From Alphaproteobacteria bacterium (GTDB lineage Bacteria; Pseudomonadota; Alphaproteobacteria; Rhizobiales; Beijerinckiaceae), in assembly GCA_016869555.1 (NCBI GenBank), contig VGDY01000015.1, forward strand, positions 1-39,114: a DNA stretch of 39,114 nt, written 5' to 3'. This document shows, piece by piece, positions 8,290-15,795 of this stretch. Position 1 is the stretch's first letter. Every line of letters begins with the position of its first letter. Under the pieces are notes generated by a model that worked only from the letters and a program-made list of their open reading frames with translations, made no database searches and was not told the DNA's origin. The translations under genes and the position numbers were made by a program.

Positions 8290-9672
8290 ATGCCGCGCTC
8301 GCCCGAGCTCGCGCCGAAGGGCGCGCGCCACGCCTTCCGCCGCTTCTGGCTCGGGATTCTCGCGACCATCGTCGTCGCGGGTGGCGCAGCCTTGGCCGCC
8401 GCGGCTGTCCTTGGCGTTGGCGAGTTGCTGCCGCTTCTCCATCGCCTGCCGGCGCCGGCCCCAGAGACCGCGGCGGTCAGCGCGATTTTCGCGGCGACCT
8501 ATCTCGTGCTGGCGATCGGCAAGCTGCCCTATTACCGGCTCGACCGCGCCGGGGGCGCCCTGCTCGGCGCGAGCCTGATGATCGGCGTCGGCGCGCTGAC
8601 GCTGGACGAGGCCTATCGGGCGATCGATTTCGACGCGATCACATTGCTGCTCGGCATGATGATCGTCGTCGCCAATCTGCGTCTTTCAGGCTTCTTCCGC
8701 CGCGCCGCCGATTGGCTGGCGCAGATCGCCCGGCGTCCGATTTTTCTGCTCGCGGCGGTCGCCGCGGCGACCGGATTCTTTTCCGCCTTCCTCGTCAATG
8801 ACGCGATCTGTCTCGTGATGCCGCCGCTGATCGTCGATCTGACGCTGCGCCTGAAGCGCGATCCGACGCCCTATGTGCTGGCGATCCCGCTCGCCTCCAA
8901 TGTCGGCAGCGTCGCGACGATCACCGGCAATCCGCAAAATATGATCATCGCCGGCGCCGCCAAACTCTCCTATGGCGAATTCGCCGCGGCGCTGTGGCCG
9001 ATCGCGCTTGGCGGCGTCGCGCTGACGATTGTTTTCGTGGCGCTCGCCTTCCCGCACGAATTCCTGTCGCGCGACAAGCTGGCGCCGCTCGCGCCCGCGC
9101 CGCGGCCCTATCATGCGGCGCTCGCGTCGAAGGCGCTGCTGGTCACGGCGGCGATGATCGGCTTCTTTTTCATCGGCGTGCCGCCGGCCAAAGTCGCGAT
9201 CGTCGCCGGCGGCCTGCTGCTGCTGACGAGACGCATCGGCTCGAAGAAAATCTATAATGAAATCGACTGGCCGCTGCTGCTGATGTTCGCTGGACTGTTC
9301 ATCGTCGTCGCCGCCTTCGACAAGGTCGTGCTGACGCCGGGCGAGGCGGCGGGCTTCGACCGGCTGCGCCTCGACCAGGCGCCGACGCTCGCGCTGGTTT
9401 CGGCCGTGCTCTCCAATATTGTCAGCAACGTGCCGGCGGTTCTCGCGCTAAAGCCCTTCGTCGCGCAGCTGAGCGATCCCAAGCGCGCCTGGCTGATTGT
9501 GGCGATGGCTTCGACGCTCGCCGGCAATTTCACCCTCGTCGGCTCGATCGCCAATCTCATCGTCGTCGAGCGCGCGCGAGCCCTTGGCGTGAGAATCGGC
9601 TTCTGGACTTATTTCAAAGTCGGCGCCCCGCTGACGCTGGCGACGATCGCGCTGGGGCTGTGGAGGTTGTGA
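8290..9672 (+). CDS. SLC13/ArsB-NhaD-type anion permease
   Basis: A 460-residue polytopic inner-membrane protein of the ion transporter superfamily, with about 10-11 hydrophobic segments. Diagnostic motifs are FLVNDAICLVMPPL (about 168-181), NVGSVATITGNPQNMII (about 204-220) and a second SNIVSNVPAVLAL hairpin near residue 385. The pair of inverted re-entrant motifs is typical of the group. Substrate (citrate/dicarboxylate, arsenite, sulfate or Na+/H+) cannot be decided. The frame opens at a TTG at 8212; the ATG at 8290 gives a more plausible N-terminus, but neither start has a strong Shine-Dalgarno. Divergent from the S24 regulator, whose operator-like palindrome lies in the gap. Confidence 0.82.
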   Translation: MPRSPELAPKGARHAFRRFWLGILATIVVAGGAALAAAAVLGVGELLPLLHRLPAPAPETAAVSAIFAATYLVLAIGKLPYYRLDRAGGALLGASLMIGVGALTLDEAYRAIDFDAITLLLGMMIVVANLRLSGFFRRAADWLAQIARRPIFLLAAVAAATGFFSAFLVNDAICLVMPPLIVDLTLRLKRDPTPYVLAIPLASNVGSVATITGNPQNMIIAGAAKLSYGEFAAALWPIALGGVALTIVFVALAFPHEFLSRDKLAPLAPAPRPYHAALASKALLVTAAMIGFFFIGVPPAKVAIVAGGLLLLTRRIGSKKIYNEIDWPLLLMFAGLFIVVAAFDKVVLTPGEAAGFDRLRLDQAPTLALVSAVLSNIVSNVPAVLALKPFVAQLSDPKRAWLIVAMASTLAGNFTLVGSIANLIVVERARALGVRIGFWTYFKVGAPLTLATIALGLWRL

Positions 9673-9676
9673 GGCC

Positions 9677-11533
9677 CTACCCCTCCTCCCCTCTCTCCTC
9701 CGCGGCGCGCCCCGAAATGCGCTGGCGCGCGTGTTCGCGTTTGATCTTGGTGTTGCGCTCGGCCTGCCGCACGCGCGCCTTTTCATTGGACGGCTGCAGC
9801 AGCTTGCGGAATTCGTCGCGCTTTTCATGGATCGAGGCGATGACAAAGCCCATCGGCACGCCGATATCGACGAGCACGGTTTCGGCGAGCTGCAGGCTCG
9901 CTTCGATGGTTTCGGGAATGGCGTCCGTCGCGCCGAGCTTGTAAAGCTCGGTGGCGTGACCCGCATCGCGGGCCCGCGCCACAATCGTCAGATGATTGCG
10001 TATCTCATGCGCGAGACGGACGATTTCGCCGGCCGCATGGGCGTTTTCGATCGTCACCACCAGCGCGCGCGCCTGCTCCAGCCCGCAGCGCATCAGAAAA
10101 TCGCGCCGCGCCGCGTTGCCCCAGTAGATTTCGACGCCGTCCTCGCGCGCGTCGGTCACGATCGTCACGTCGCTTTCGATGGCGATGAAGGGGACGTCGT
10201 GGCGCCTCAGCATGTCGCCGACAAGACTGCCGATCCTGCCATAGCCGATGATGACGACGCGGTTTTCCCCGATTTCGGCGGTGGGCGCGAGATCGGCGTA
10301 GCGCTCTTCGTCTTCCGCTTCCGTCGCGGGCGGAGCGAGCGACGCGCCGAGGCGCCCGAGCCAGGGAATGGCGAAAATGCTGATGGTGACGACGATCATC
10401 GCGTCGGCCCCATTGTGGCCGGGCAGCACGCCGACCGCCATCGCCGAGGTCAGCAGCGCGAAGGCGAATTCGCCGCCGGGCGCGAGCAGCATCGCCGCTT
10501 CCGCGGCGGGCCGCCAGTCGATGTCGAAAAGGCGCGCCAGAGCGAAGGTGATCAACCCTTTAACGACGATCAGCCACCCTGCGTAAACGAAGATCGGCAA
10601 GGGGTCGGCGGCGACCGCGCCGATATCGAGGCCGGCGCCGACCGAAACGAAGAAGAGGCCGAGCAGCAGGCCCTTGAACGGTTCGATCGTCACCTCGACT
10701 TCGCGCCTGAATTCGGTCTCGGCGAGGAGCAGGCCGGCGATGAAGGCGCCAAGGCCCATCGAGAATCCGGCGGCCGCGGACAGCGCCGCCTCGCCGATGA
10801 CCACCAGCAGGCAGGCGGCCATGAAGAGTTCGGTCAATTGTACGGCCGCGACCATGCGAAACAGCGGGCGCAGCAGCAGCCGTCCGATGAAGATCAGCGC
10901 GCCCATGGCGATGACGGCGCGTCCGAAGGCCCAGGCCGCCTGTTCGGCGGAGAAGCCGCCGGTTTTGGCTTCGGCGAGCGCTGAAACCAGAAACAGCGCC
11001 GGCGCCACGGCGAGGTCCTGCAGCAGCAGCACCGAGAAGGCGACGCGCCCGGAGGTCTTGTTCAGCCGCCGCGCCTCGGCGAGCACCGGCAGGACCACCG
11101 CCGTCGACGACATGGCCAGCGCAAGGCCCATCAGCAGCGCCGGTCCGAGCTGGACGCGAAAATAATAATAGCCCACCGCCGCGAGCACGCCGGCGCAGAC
11201 CACAACCTGCGCCAGCCCCAGTCCGAAGACGAGCCGTCGCATGCGCGCAAGCCGTTCCCAGGACAGTTCCAGGCCGATCATGAACAGCAGGAAGACGAGG
11301 CCGAATTCGGCGAGATCGGACAGGCCTTCGCCATTGGCGATGGTGACGTAGCGCGCCCATTCATGGTCCTGCGCGAATCGGCCGAGGCCGAACGGCCCCA
11401 GCGCCGCGCCGGCGAAGAGAAAGCCCAGCACCGGCGAAAGCTTGATGCGATGAAACAGCGGGACGACGACCCCCGCCGTGGCGAGAAAGACCAGCGCCTC
11501 GCGATAGGATTCAAGATGGAAGGAATTCGTCAT
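9677..11533 (-). CDS. Kef-type monovalent cation:proton antiporter (CPA2) with RCK domain
   Basis: A 618-residue inner-membrane antiporter. The N-terminal Na+/H+ exchanger domain (about 1-395) has some 12 membrane segments, with FLLFMIGLELSW, AMSSTAVVLPVLAE, DLAVAPALFLVSAL and the LLAPGGEFAFALL motif. A cytoplasmic TrkA-N/RCK domain follows, with the nucleotide-binding VVIIGYGRIGSLVGDM. The last ~60 residues are charged and helical. Homologues extrude K+ (or Na+) and are gated by ligands such as glutathione adducts or NAD(H). The frame extends upstream to a GTG at 11644; the ATG at 11533 starts directly before the first membrane segment and has GAGG upstream, so I use it. Convergent with the anion permease, 4 bases apart. 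Confidence 0.9.
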   Translation of the reverse strand: MTNSFHLESYREALVFLATAGVVVPLFHRIKLSPVLGFLFAGAALGPFGLGRFAQDHEWARYVTIANGEGLSDLAEFGLVFLLFMIGLELSWERLARMRRLVFGLGLAQVVVCAGVLAAVGYYYFRVQLGPALLMGLALAMSSTAVVLPVLAEARRLNKTSGRVAFSVLLLQDLAVAPALFLVSALAEAKTGGFSAEQAAWAFGRAVIAMGALIFIGRLLLRPLFRMVAAVQLTELFMAACLLVVIGEAALSAAAGFSMGLGAFIAGLLLAETEFRREVEVTIEPFKGLLLGLFFVSVGAGLDIGAVAADPLPIFVYAGWLIVVKGLITFALARLFDIDWRPAAEAAMLLAPGGEFAFALLTSAMAVGVLPGHNGADAMIVVTISIFAIPWLGRLGASLAPPATEAEDEERYADLAPTAEIGENRVVIIGYGRIGSLVGDMLRRHDVPFIAIESDVTIVTDAREDGVEIYWGNAARRDFLMRCGLEQARALVVTIENAHAAGEIVRLAHEIRNHLTIVARARDAGHATELYKLGATDAIPETIEASLQLAETVLVDIGVPMGFVIASIHEKRDEFRKLLQPSNEKARVRQAERNTKIKREHARQRISGRAAEERGEEG

Positions 11534-11796
11534 GCCGCCTCGTCGCCCGCGCGTGTCCGCGTGGATGTTAAATGGATCACACGGTGATTGGGCGATAAAG
11601 ACAGCAAGAGTCGCGCCGCCGGGCGAGCTTGGGGCCTCGATCACAGGCGTAACCCCGGCGCTTTTCGCGACATCGATCCGATTGACGGCGGAACTCTATC
11701 TGATTCGATCCGCGGCCGGCGAAGCGAATCGAGCCGGCGTCAGACATTTTGATAAAGGCTGTCGGACCATGACATGCGGAATGAATGTTGCGACGC

Positions 11797-12234
11797 CTAT
11801 TCCTCGGCGCCGCCCGAGCCCGGCGCTTTGGCGCCCCCCGTTCTTCGCCAGGTCTCGCTCTTGCAGAGCACATGCCAGAGGCAGCCTTTGAGCGTGAGTT
11901 CGTTGGCGGACTTCACCGTGATGACGCCGTCATAAGTGTTGCCGTCCTTGGTATTGTAGAGCTTGCCGCGCCATTCCTTGGGGCTGTTCCTTGATGCGCC
12001 GCGCAGGATCACCGTGCCGACCGCGTGCTGCTCCTCGGCGTTTCGAACCGAAATCAGCTTGGCGCAGAGCAGCCCGCCGCAATCATAGAAGCTGAATTGC
12101 TGGCCGCCTTCGGGACGCAGCCAGACGCCATAGGGCTCGCCGCCAGCCTGCGCCGCGGGCGCAACCGCGAGCGCCATAAGGGCGACGACGGCGCGTCGCC
12201 GCCAGGGAAGAGCGAAGACGCTAGCAGTCTTCAT
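11797..12234 (-). CDS. DUF2147 family exported protein
   Basis: A 145-residue protein with a signal peptide (RRRAVVALMALAVAPAAQA). It has the DUF2147 pattern: GVWLRPEGGQQFSFYDCGG, LCAKLISV, the block ending KEWRGKLYNTKDGNTYDGVI, LTLKGCLWHVLCKSETW. The four cysteines of the mature domain are conserved in the family and may form disulfides in the periplasm. The function of DUF2147 proteins is not established. Flanked on both sides by non-coding DNA; a single-gene transcript is likely. The 263 bases between this gene and the Kef antiporter gene hold nothing I can name. Confidence 0.85.
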   Translation of the reverse strand: MKTASVFALPWRRRAVVALMALAVAPAAQAGGEPYGVWLRPEGGQQFSFYDCGGLLCAKLISVRNAEEQHAVGTVILRGASRNSPKEWRGKLYNTKDGNTYDGVITVKSANELTLKGCLWHVLCKSETWRRTGGAKAPGSGGAEE

Positions 12235-12324
12235 TCGATCGCTCCGCTGTAAAGACGGCGATGTTAGAGGCTGGCGCCGCCGATTGTCGAATCTTCGGCC
12301 TTGGGGCGCCTCGAGACGAGAGCG

Positions 12325-13548
12325 TCAACCCGGCAAATCGGGCGGCGAGAGCCCGAGCAGCCGCTCATAGACTTGCAGCGTCGCGCGCTGCATCTCCTCC
12401 ACCGAGAAGCGCTCCTGCACATATTTGCGCGCCCGCAGCGCCATTTCGTCGCGCGCCGAGGCTTTCAGGGTCAGCGCCTCGGCGATCGCGTCGGCCAGGG
12501 CGACCGGATCTCCGGGCGGCGTCCGCCAACCCGTCGCGAGCTGGCGCGGGGTCTGCGGCGGCGCCAGAACGATTTCCGGCGCGGCGCCGATGTCGGAGAT
12601 GATCGCCGGCGCGCCCATCGCCTGCGCCTCGACGGCGATCCGCCCGAAAGCCTCCGGCTCGGTCGCCGGCGCGACGATGACGGCGGCGGCGAGATAGGCG
12701 GCGGGCATGTCTTCGCAATAGCCGACGTGGCGAACGACGCCGCGCAGCCCGGCGCGCTCGATCTGCGCCTCGATGGCGCGGCGAAAGGACTCGCTATGCG
12801 GATCGCCGACAAAGACGACGCGCAGATCCGGAAAGCCTTCCTTGATCAGGCGCTTGGCCGCCTCGATCAGAACCGCATGGCCCTTGCGCGCCGAAAGCCG
12901 CGAGGGCAGCAGCACGACGCGGTCATAGGGCGCCATGCCCCATGCCGCCCGCAAGCGCTCGACGCGGCGCTGGTCGACGGCGGCCGGCGAAAAGGCGCGC
13001 AGATCGGCGCCGCGAGGAACGACGACGATGCGCGAGGCGCTTTCCGGATGCAGCTCCCGTATGCGCTGCGCGGCATATTCCGAAATCGCGATGACGGCGT
13101 CGCCCGCCGCCATGATGGCGTTGTAGCGCAGCTTGATCGCCGACGTTCCGCCATAGGCGCTGTGATAGGTGGTCACCAGCTTCGCGCCGGTCTGACGGGC
13201 GGCGTAATAGGCGACCCAGGCGGGCGCGCGCGAACGCGCATGGACGATGTCGACGCCCTCATCGCGAATGATCCGCGCCAGCTGCACCGAATTCAGCGCC
13301 ATCGCGAAGGGATTTTTGGTCGCCGCCGGAAACGGCGCCCAGACGCCGCCCTTGGACTGCAATTCGCTGACCATGCGGCCGCCGCGCGAGGCGACGAGGC
13401 AGCGCGCGCCGACCCGGCTGAGCGCTTCGGCGACGTCCACCGCGGCGCGCTCCGCCCCGCCCGACTGGAGGTCGGGCACGATCTGCAGGATCGTTCGACC
13501 GGCCAGGGGTTGCTCGGCGGAGACGATCGGGGCGAGCGGTTGCGACAT
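12325..13548 (-). CDS. Family 4 (GT4) glycosyltransferase
   Basis: A 407-residue GT-B-fold glycosyltransferase. The N-terminal acceptor domain opens with TILQIVPDLQSGGAERAAVD and includes DIVHARSRAPAW. The donor domain has LLPSRLSARKGHAVLIEA and the retaining EPEAFGRIAVEAQAMG motif (the E-x7-E pair). It probably adds a sugar to a lipopolysaccharide, exopolysaccharide or lipid acceptor on the cytoplasmic face; donor and acceptor are unknown. The frame extends to 13617, but the ATG at 13548 (MSQPLAP) begins the protein more plausibly. It stands alone, divergent from the alpha/beta hydrolase, with no other polysaccharide genes beside it. Confidence 0.9.
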   Translation of the reverse strand: MSQPLAPIVSAEQPLAGRTILQIVPDLQSGGAERAAVDVAEALSRVGARCLVASRGGRMVSELQSKGGVWAPFPAATKNPFAMALNSVQLARIIRDEGVDIVHARSRAPAWVAYYAARQTGAKLVTTYHSAYGGTSAIKLRYNAIMAAGDAVIAISEYAAQRIRELHPESASRIVVVPRGADLRAFSPAAVDQRRVERLRAAWGMAPYDRVVLLPSRLSARKGHAVLIEAAKRLIKEGFPDLRVVFVGDPHSESFRRAIEAQIERAGLRGVVRHVGYCEDMPAAYLAAAVIVAPATEPEAFGRIAVEAQAMGAPAIISDIGAAPEIVLAPPQTPRQLATGWRTPPGDPVALADAIAEALTLKASARDEMALRARKYVQERFSVEEMQRATLQVYERLLGLSPPDLPG

Positions 13549-13675
13549 CGCTAGGCTAATGCGGGCCCCGGACGGAATCGTCCGGCCCTCGCATTCTGTT
13601 GCGAGATTCTTTACCAACTATGAGCGGAACCGCTATTTTCAATGATGACGCCTCTTTAGAGCTTCGCGGACGCGC

Positions 13676-14494
13676 GTGCCGGACATTCTCGACTTTCTCG
13701 ACATCCAAAATCCCGCCGGCGGCGCCTGGCGCATCGCCCGGCGCTTGCGTCCCGCCGCCTCCGAGGGCGCGACGGCCCCCGGCCTCGTCTGGCTCGGCGG
13801 CTTCGCCTCCGATATGGAGGGAGCCAAGGCGACTTTTCTCGATGAATGGGCGCGCGCGCGCGGGCGCGCTTATCTCCGCTTCGACTATTCCGGCCATGGC
13901 CGCTCGGCGGGGCGTTTCGAGGACGGCTGCATCGGCGACTGGCTGGAACAGAGCGTCGCCGTCTTCGAACGCTCGACCAACGGGCCGCAGATCGTCCTCG
14001 GCAGCTCCATGGGCGGCTGGATCGCGCTGCTGCTGGCGCGCCGGCTTGCCGAAAAAGGCGAGAGCGCGCGGCTCGCCGGGCTCATTCTCCTCGCCCCGGC
14101 GGTCGATTTCACCGAGGCGCTGATGTGGGAAGGCTTCGACGAGGCGACGCGCCGCGAACTCATGGAAAAGGGCGTGTTGCCCGCAAAGGAGCCGGATCAC
14201 GGACCGGTCACAATGCGGCTGATCGAAGAGGGCCGCCAACATTTGATGCTCGGCGGCCTCATCCGCGCTCATGCCCGCGTGCATATTCTGCAGGGGATGC
14301 GCGATGACGCCGTGCCCTGGCGGCACGCGCTGACGATCGTCGAACATCTCGACGCCGACCCGGTGACGCTGACCTTCATCGCCGACGGCGATCATCGGCT
14401 GTCGCGCGCGGAAGACCTCGCGCAGCTCGCCGCCGCGGTGGAGACGATGAGCGCCCCGCCGCCGGGCGAGCCGCCGCCGACGCTTTTTGATTGA
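13676..14494 (+). CDS. Alpha/beta hydrolase (thioesterase/esterase-like)
   Basis: A 272-residue soluble alpha/beta hydrolase. The nucleophile elbow is GSSMGGW with S111. Acid candidates are D210/D211 in QGMRDDAVPW, and the histidine is H240 in DGDHRLS. The oxyanion/early region is WLGGFASDMEG, followed by RFDYSGHGRSAGRF, as in ABHD10-like carboxylesterases/thioesterases. The start is a GTG at 13676; I see no better in-frame ATG. Substrate unknown. It is the last ordinary gene before the repeat-rich accessory patch. Confidence 0.85.
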   Translation: MPDILDFLDIQNPAGGAWRIARRLRPAASEGATAPGLVWLGGFASDMEGAKATFLDEWARARGRAYLRFDYSGHGRSAGRFEDGCIGDWLEQSVAVFERSTNGPQIVLGSSMGGWIALLLARRLAEKGESARLAGLILLAPAVDFTEALMWEGFDEATRRELMEKGVLPAKEPDHGPVTMRLIEEGRQHLMLGGLIRAHARVHILQGMRDDAVPWRHALTIVEHLDADPVTLTFIADGDHRLSRAEDLAQLAAAVETMSAPPPGEPPPTLFD

Positions 14495-14560
14495 GGGGGG
14501 CGGGTGACATTGATGCGCGTTAGCGTCGTCGGGCGCGTTCAGGGGAATCGGGTGAAGGAT

Positions 14561-14629
14561 TGTTTTCCTCACCCTCATCCTGAGGAGCCGCCGAAGGCGG
14601 CGTCTCGAAGGACGAGGGTGAGGAAAACA
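14561..14629. repeat. Palindromic intergenic repeat, copy 1
   Basis: Long hairpin-forming palindrome: the 5' arm TGTTTTCCTCACCCTCATCC is matched by the arm ending at 14629 with one mismatch. The centre contains GCCGCCGAAGGCGGC. This resembles the CTCATCCTGAGGAG / GTCTCGAAGGACGAGG repeat common between genes in Rhizobiales. Confidence 0.75.
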
Positions 14630-14639
14630 TACGCGAAGG

Positions 14640-14696
14640 CGGGCTTCCTCGCCCTTCGAGACGCGTGCTGCGCACGCTCCTCAGGATGAGGAAGCC
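14640..14696. repeat. Palindromic intergenic repeat, copy 2 (inverted)
   Basis: Second member of the same family in opposite orientation: arms GGGCTTCCTCGCCCT and AGGATGAGGAAGCCC around CTTCGAGACGCGTGCTGCGCAC. Together with copy 1 it forms a head-to-head pair only 10 bases apart, between the hydrolase and the toxin-antitoxin operon. It may act as a transcriptional terminator and is likely spread by a REP-type process. Confidence 0.75.
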
Positions 14697-14721
14697 CTTC
14701 ACCTCATCGCCCTGGGGCGCA

Positions 14722-14752
14722 TTGCCTTTTCTATTTGCTTCATAAATATGAT
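14722..14752 (+). promoter_or_regulatory. Candidate promoter/operator of the parDE operon
   Basis: An AT-rich stretch in otherwise GC-rich DNA. TTGCCT (14722-14727) and TATGAT (14747-14752) could serve as -35 and -10, with a long 19-base spacer. A dyad TCATA-AA-TATGA (14740-14751) overlaps the -10. A ribbon-helix-helix antitoxin would be expected to bind such a site for autorepression. Inference from position and symmetry only. Confidence 0.4.
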
Positions 14753-14783
14753 AAAGTATGAACCTTGAGAAAGGGGGCCGAGC

Positions 14784-15071
14784 ATGGCCGAGATTGAACG
14801 ATTGACGATCACCCTCCCCGCCGACATGGCCGCCGTCGTTAAGGCCGCCGTCGCCGAGGGGAATTACGCCTCGACGAGCGAGGTTGTCAGAGAGGCTATC
14901 CGCGACTGGAAAATGAAGCGCATGTTGCAGCTTCAAGAACTGTCCGCGCTCAAGGCCGAGATCGACAAGGGGTTGGCGGACGTGGCCGCCGGCCGCGTAA
15001 AGGATTTCGACGCCGACTCGATCGTTGCGCGAGGGAGGAAGCTATTAGCAGGCCGACCCGCCTCCGTTTGA
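14784..15071 (+). CDS. parD: ParD-family antitoxin (ribbon-helix-helix)
   Basis: A 95-residue protein with an N-terminal ribbon-helix-helix DNA-binding domain (ERLTITLPADMAAVVKAAV, then ASTSEVVREAIRDWK). An acidic/helical C-terminal tail would wrap and neutralise the toxin. The length and the ITLP...STSEVVREAIR pattern are typical of ParD antitoxins. AGGGGG precedes the ATG. It is the first gene of a two-gene operon with the ParE-like toxin, whose likely start lies inside this gene, and it probably autoregulates. Confidence 0.9.
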   Translation: MAEIERLTITLPADMAAVVKAAVAEGNYASTSEVVREAIRDWKMKRMLQLQELSALKAEIDKGLADVAAGRVKDFDADSIVARGRKLLAGRPASV

Positions 15072-15364
15072 CGGACACGGCGGAAGCCGACCTTGCCGAG
15101 ATCTGGGCCTATATCGCCGCCGACTCGGAATCCGCCGCAACCCATTTGCTCGATAAGATAAAAGCGACATGCGCGCGGTTGCTCGACTTCCCTTCTTCGG
15201 GGGTTTCGCGCGATCGATTGGCGCGCGGCCTTCGCGTTGTGTTCCAAGGCAATTACGCCGTCTATTACACGCTCGCTGAAACCGAGATTACTCTCGTCCG
15301 CGTATTACACAGCGCCCGCGACGCCGCCGCGATCGCGGAACATGGAGGCTTTTTCGTTCGATGA
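15044..15364 (+). CDS. parE: ParE/RelE-family toxin with probable ATT start codon
   Basis: ParE toxins poison DNA gyrase; relatives of the RelE superfamily cleave mRNA. The protein shows AEADLAEIWAYIA, LLDFPSSGVSRDRLARGLRVV, GNYAVYYTL and VRVLHSARD, all typical of ParE. Starting at the TTG at 15068 would remove the conserved first beta-strand. In frame upstream, the ATT at 15044 yields xSRPTRLRLTDTAEADL, a normal ParE N-terminus, and has a strong GGGAGGA Shine-Dalgarno at 15033-15039. I therefore propose an ATT start (106 residues, 28-base overlap with parD). If the TTG is used, the toxin is 98 residues. The rare start could lower toxin output. Confidence 0.82.
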   Translation: MSRPTRLRLTDTAEADLAEIWAYIAADSESAATHLLDKIKATCARLLDFPSSGVSRDRLARGLRVVFQGNYAVYYTLAETEITLVRVLHSARDAAAIAEHGGFFVR

Positions 15365-15578
15365 TCGACGCCTGCGCGTTTCGACCGACGGCCAGAGCAT
15401 AGTCGCCATGGGACTTGGAACGGCGATAGCTTACCCAATCGCAAAAGCCCTCTATGTCGCTCTTGGCGATGGAGAAGCCTTCGCACTTGCGGCCTCGGCG
15501 TCGCTTGGGCTTTTGTATCCGATCGTTCGCTTCATAAGGAAGCGGAACGCGCTTCGGTACTCACGGCCAGGAGCGTAG
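15342..15578 (+). CDS. Hypothetical small membrane protein
   Basis: An unrecognised 78-residue ORF that overlaps the end of parE by 23 bases. It has two hydrophobic stretches: about residues 22-41 (AMGLGTAIAYPIAKALYVAL) and about 47-62 (FALAASASLGLLYPIV). A basic tail follows (RFIRKRNALRYSRPGA). No motif allows a function. It could be a third gene of the toxin-antitoxin operon, part of the decayed element that follows, or chance. No strong Shine-Dalgarno was found. Confidence 0.35.
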   Translation: MEAFSFDDRRLRVSTDGQSIVAMGLGTAIAYPIAKALYVALGDGEAFALAASASLGLLYPIVRFIRKRNALRYSRPGA

Positions 15579-15795
15579 GGCGTGGGCTCGCACCAACGAA
15601 GGCGGTGAGCGCGCCAAGGCGCGGGACGTTCACACGGGGTCGCACCCTGCGCTCACGCTTCACCAGTGCGAGGAAATCTTACGCGACCGTACGAAGGGCG
15701 AGGCGACACAGGCCGACCTTGCGCGGCGGTTCAGTGTAGCAGAAGCACTATTTCAAGGTTGGCGAAGAAACGGCCGGAGCTTTGAATGGCGATGA
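15577..15795 (+). pseudogene. C-terminal remnant of a serine recombinase (resolvase/invertase)
   Basis: Translated in the frame of 15577, the DNA reads ARTNEGGERAKARDVHTG, then LTLHQCEEILRDRTKGEA and TQADLARRFSVAEALFQGW. This mirrors the end of Tn3-type resolvases and DNA invertases: ARTGEGRERAKARGVKLG, the LTPHQ segment, then a helix-turn-helix with ARxYNVS. The catalytic N-terminal domain is absent and key residues in the C-terminal part are altered, so it is a decayed fragment. It marks a former mobile element beside the parDE pair. Its last codons overlap the start of the following gene. Confidence 0.65.

Noticed and set aside
9731-10984. Long plus-strand frame (417 codons) opposite the Kef-type antiporter
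   Set aside because: Shadow of a well-supported membrane protein gene; low-complexity Arg/Gly/Asp content and no family match.
12301-13554. Plus-strand frame (417 codons) opposite the glycosyltransferase
   Set aside because: Almost exact antisense of the GT4 gene; no ribosome binding site or motif of its own.
14561-14696. CRISPR array or insertion sequence ends
   Set aside because: Only two palindromic units, inverted rather than direct, with no spacer series, no transposase and no target-site duplication.
15342-15578. Phage holin interpretation of the small two-helix ORF
   Set aside because: Two hydrophobic segments and a basic tail are compatible, but no endolysin or other phage gene is near, so only a hypothetical membrane protein is reported.
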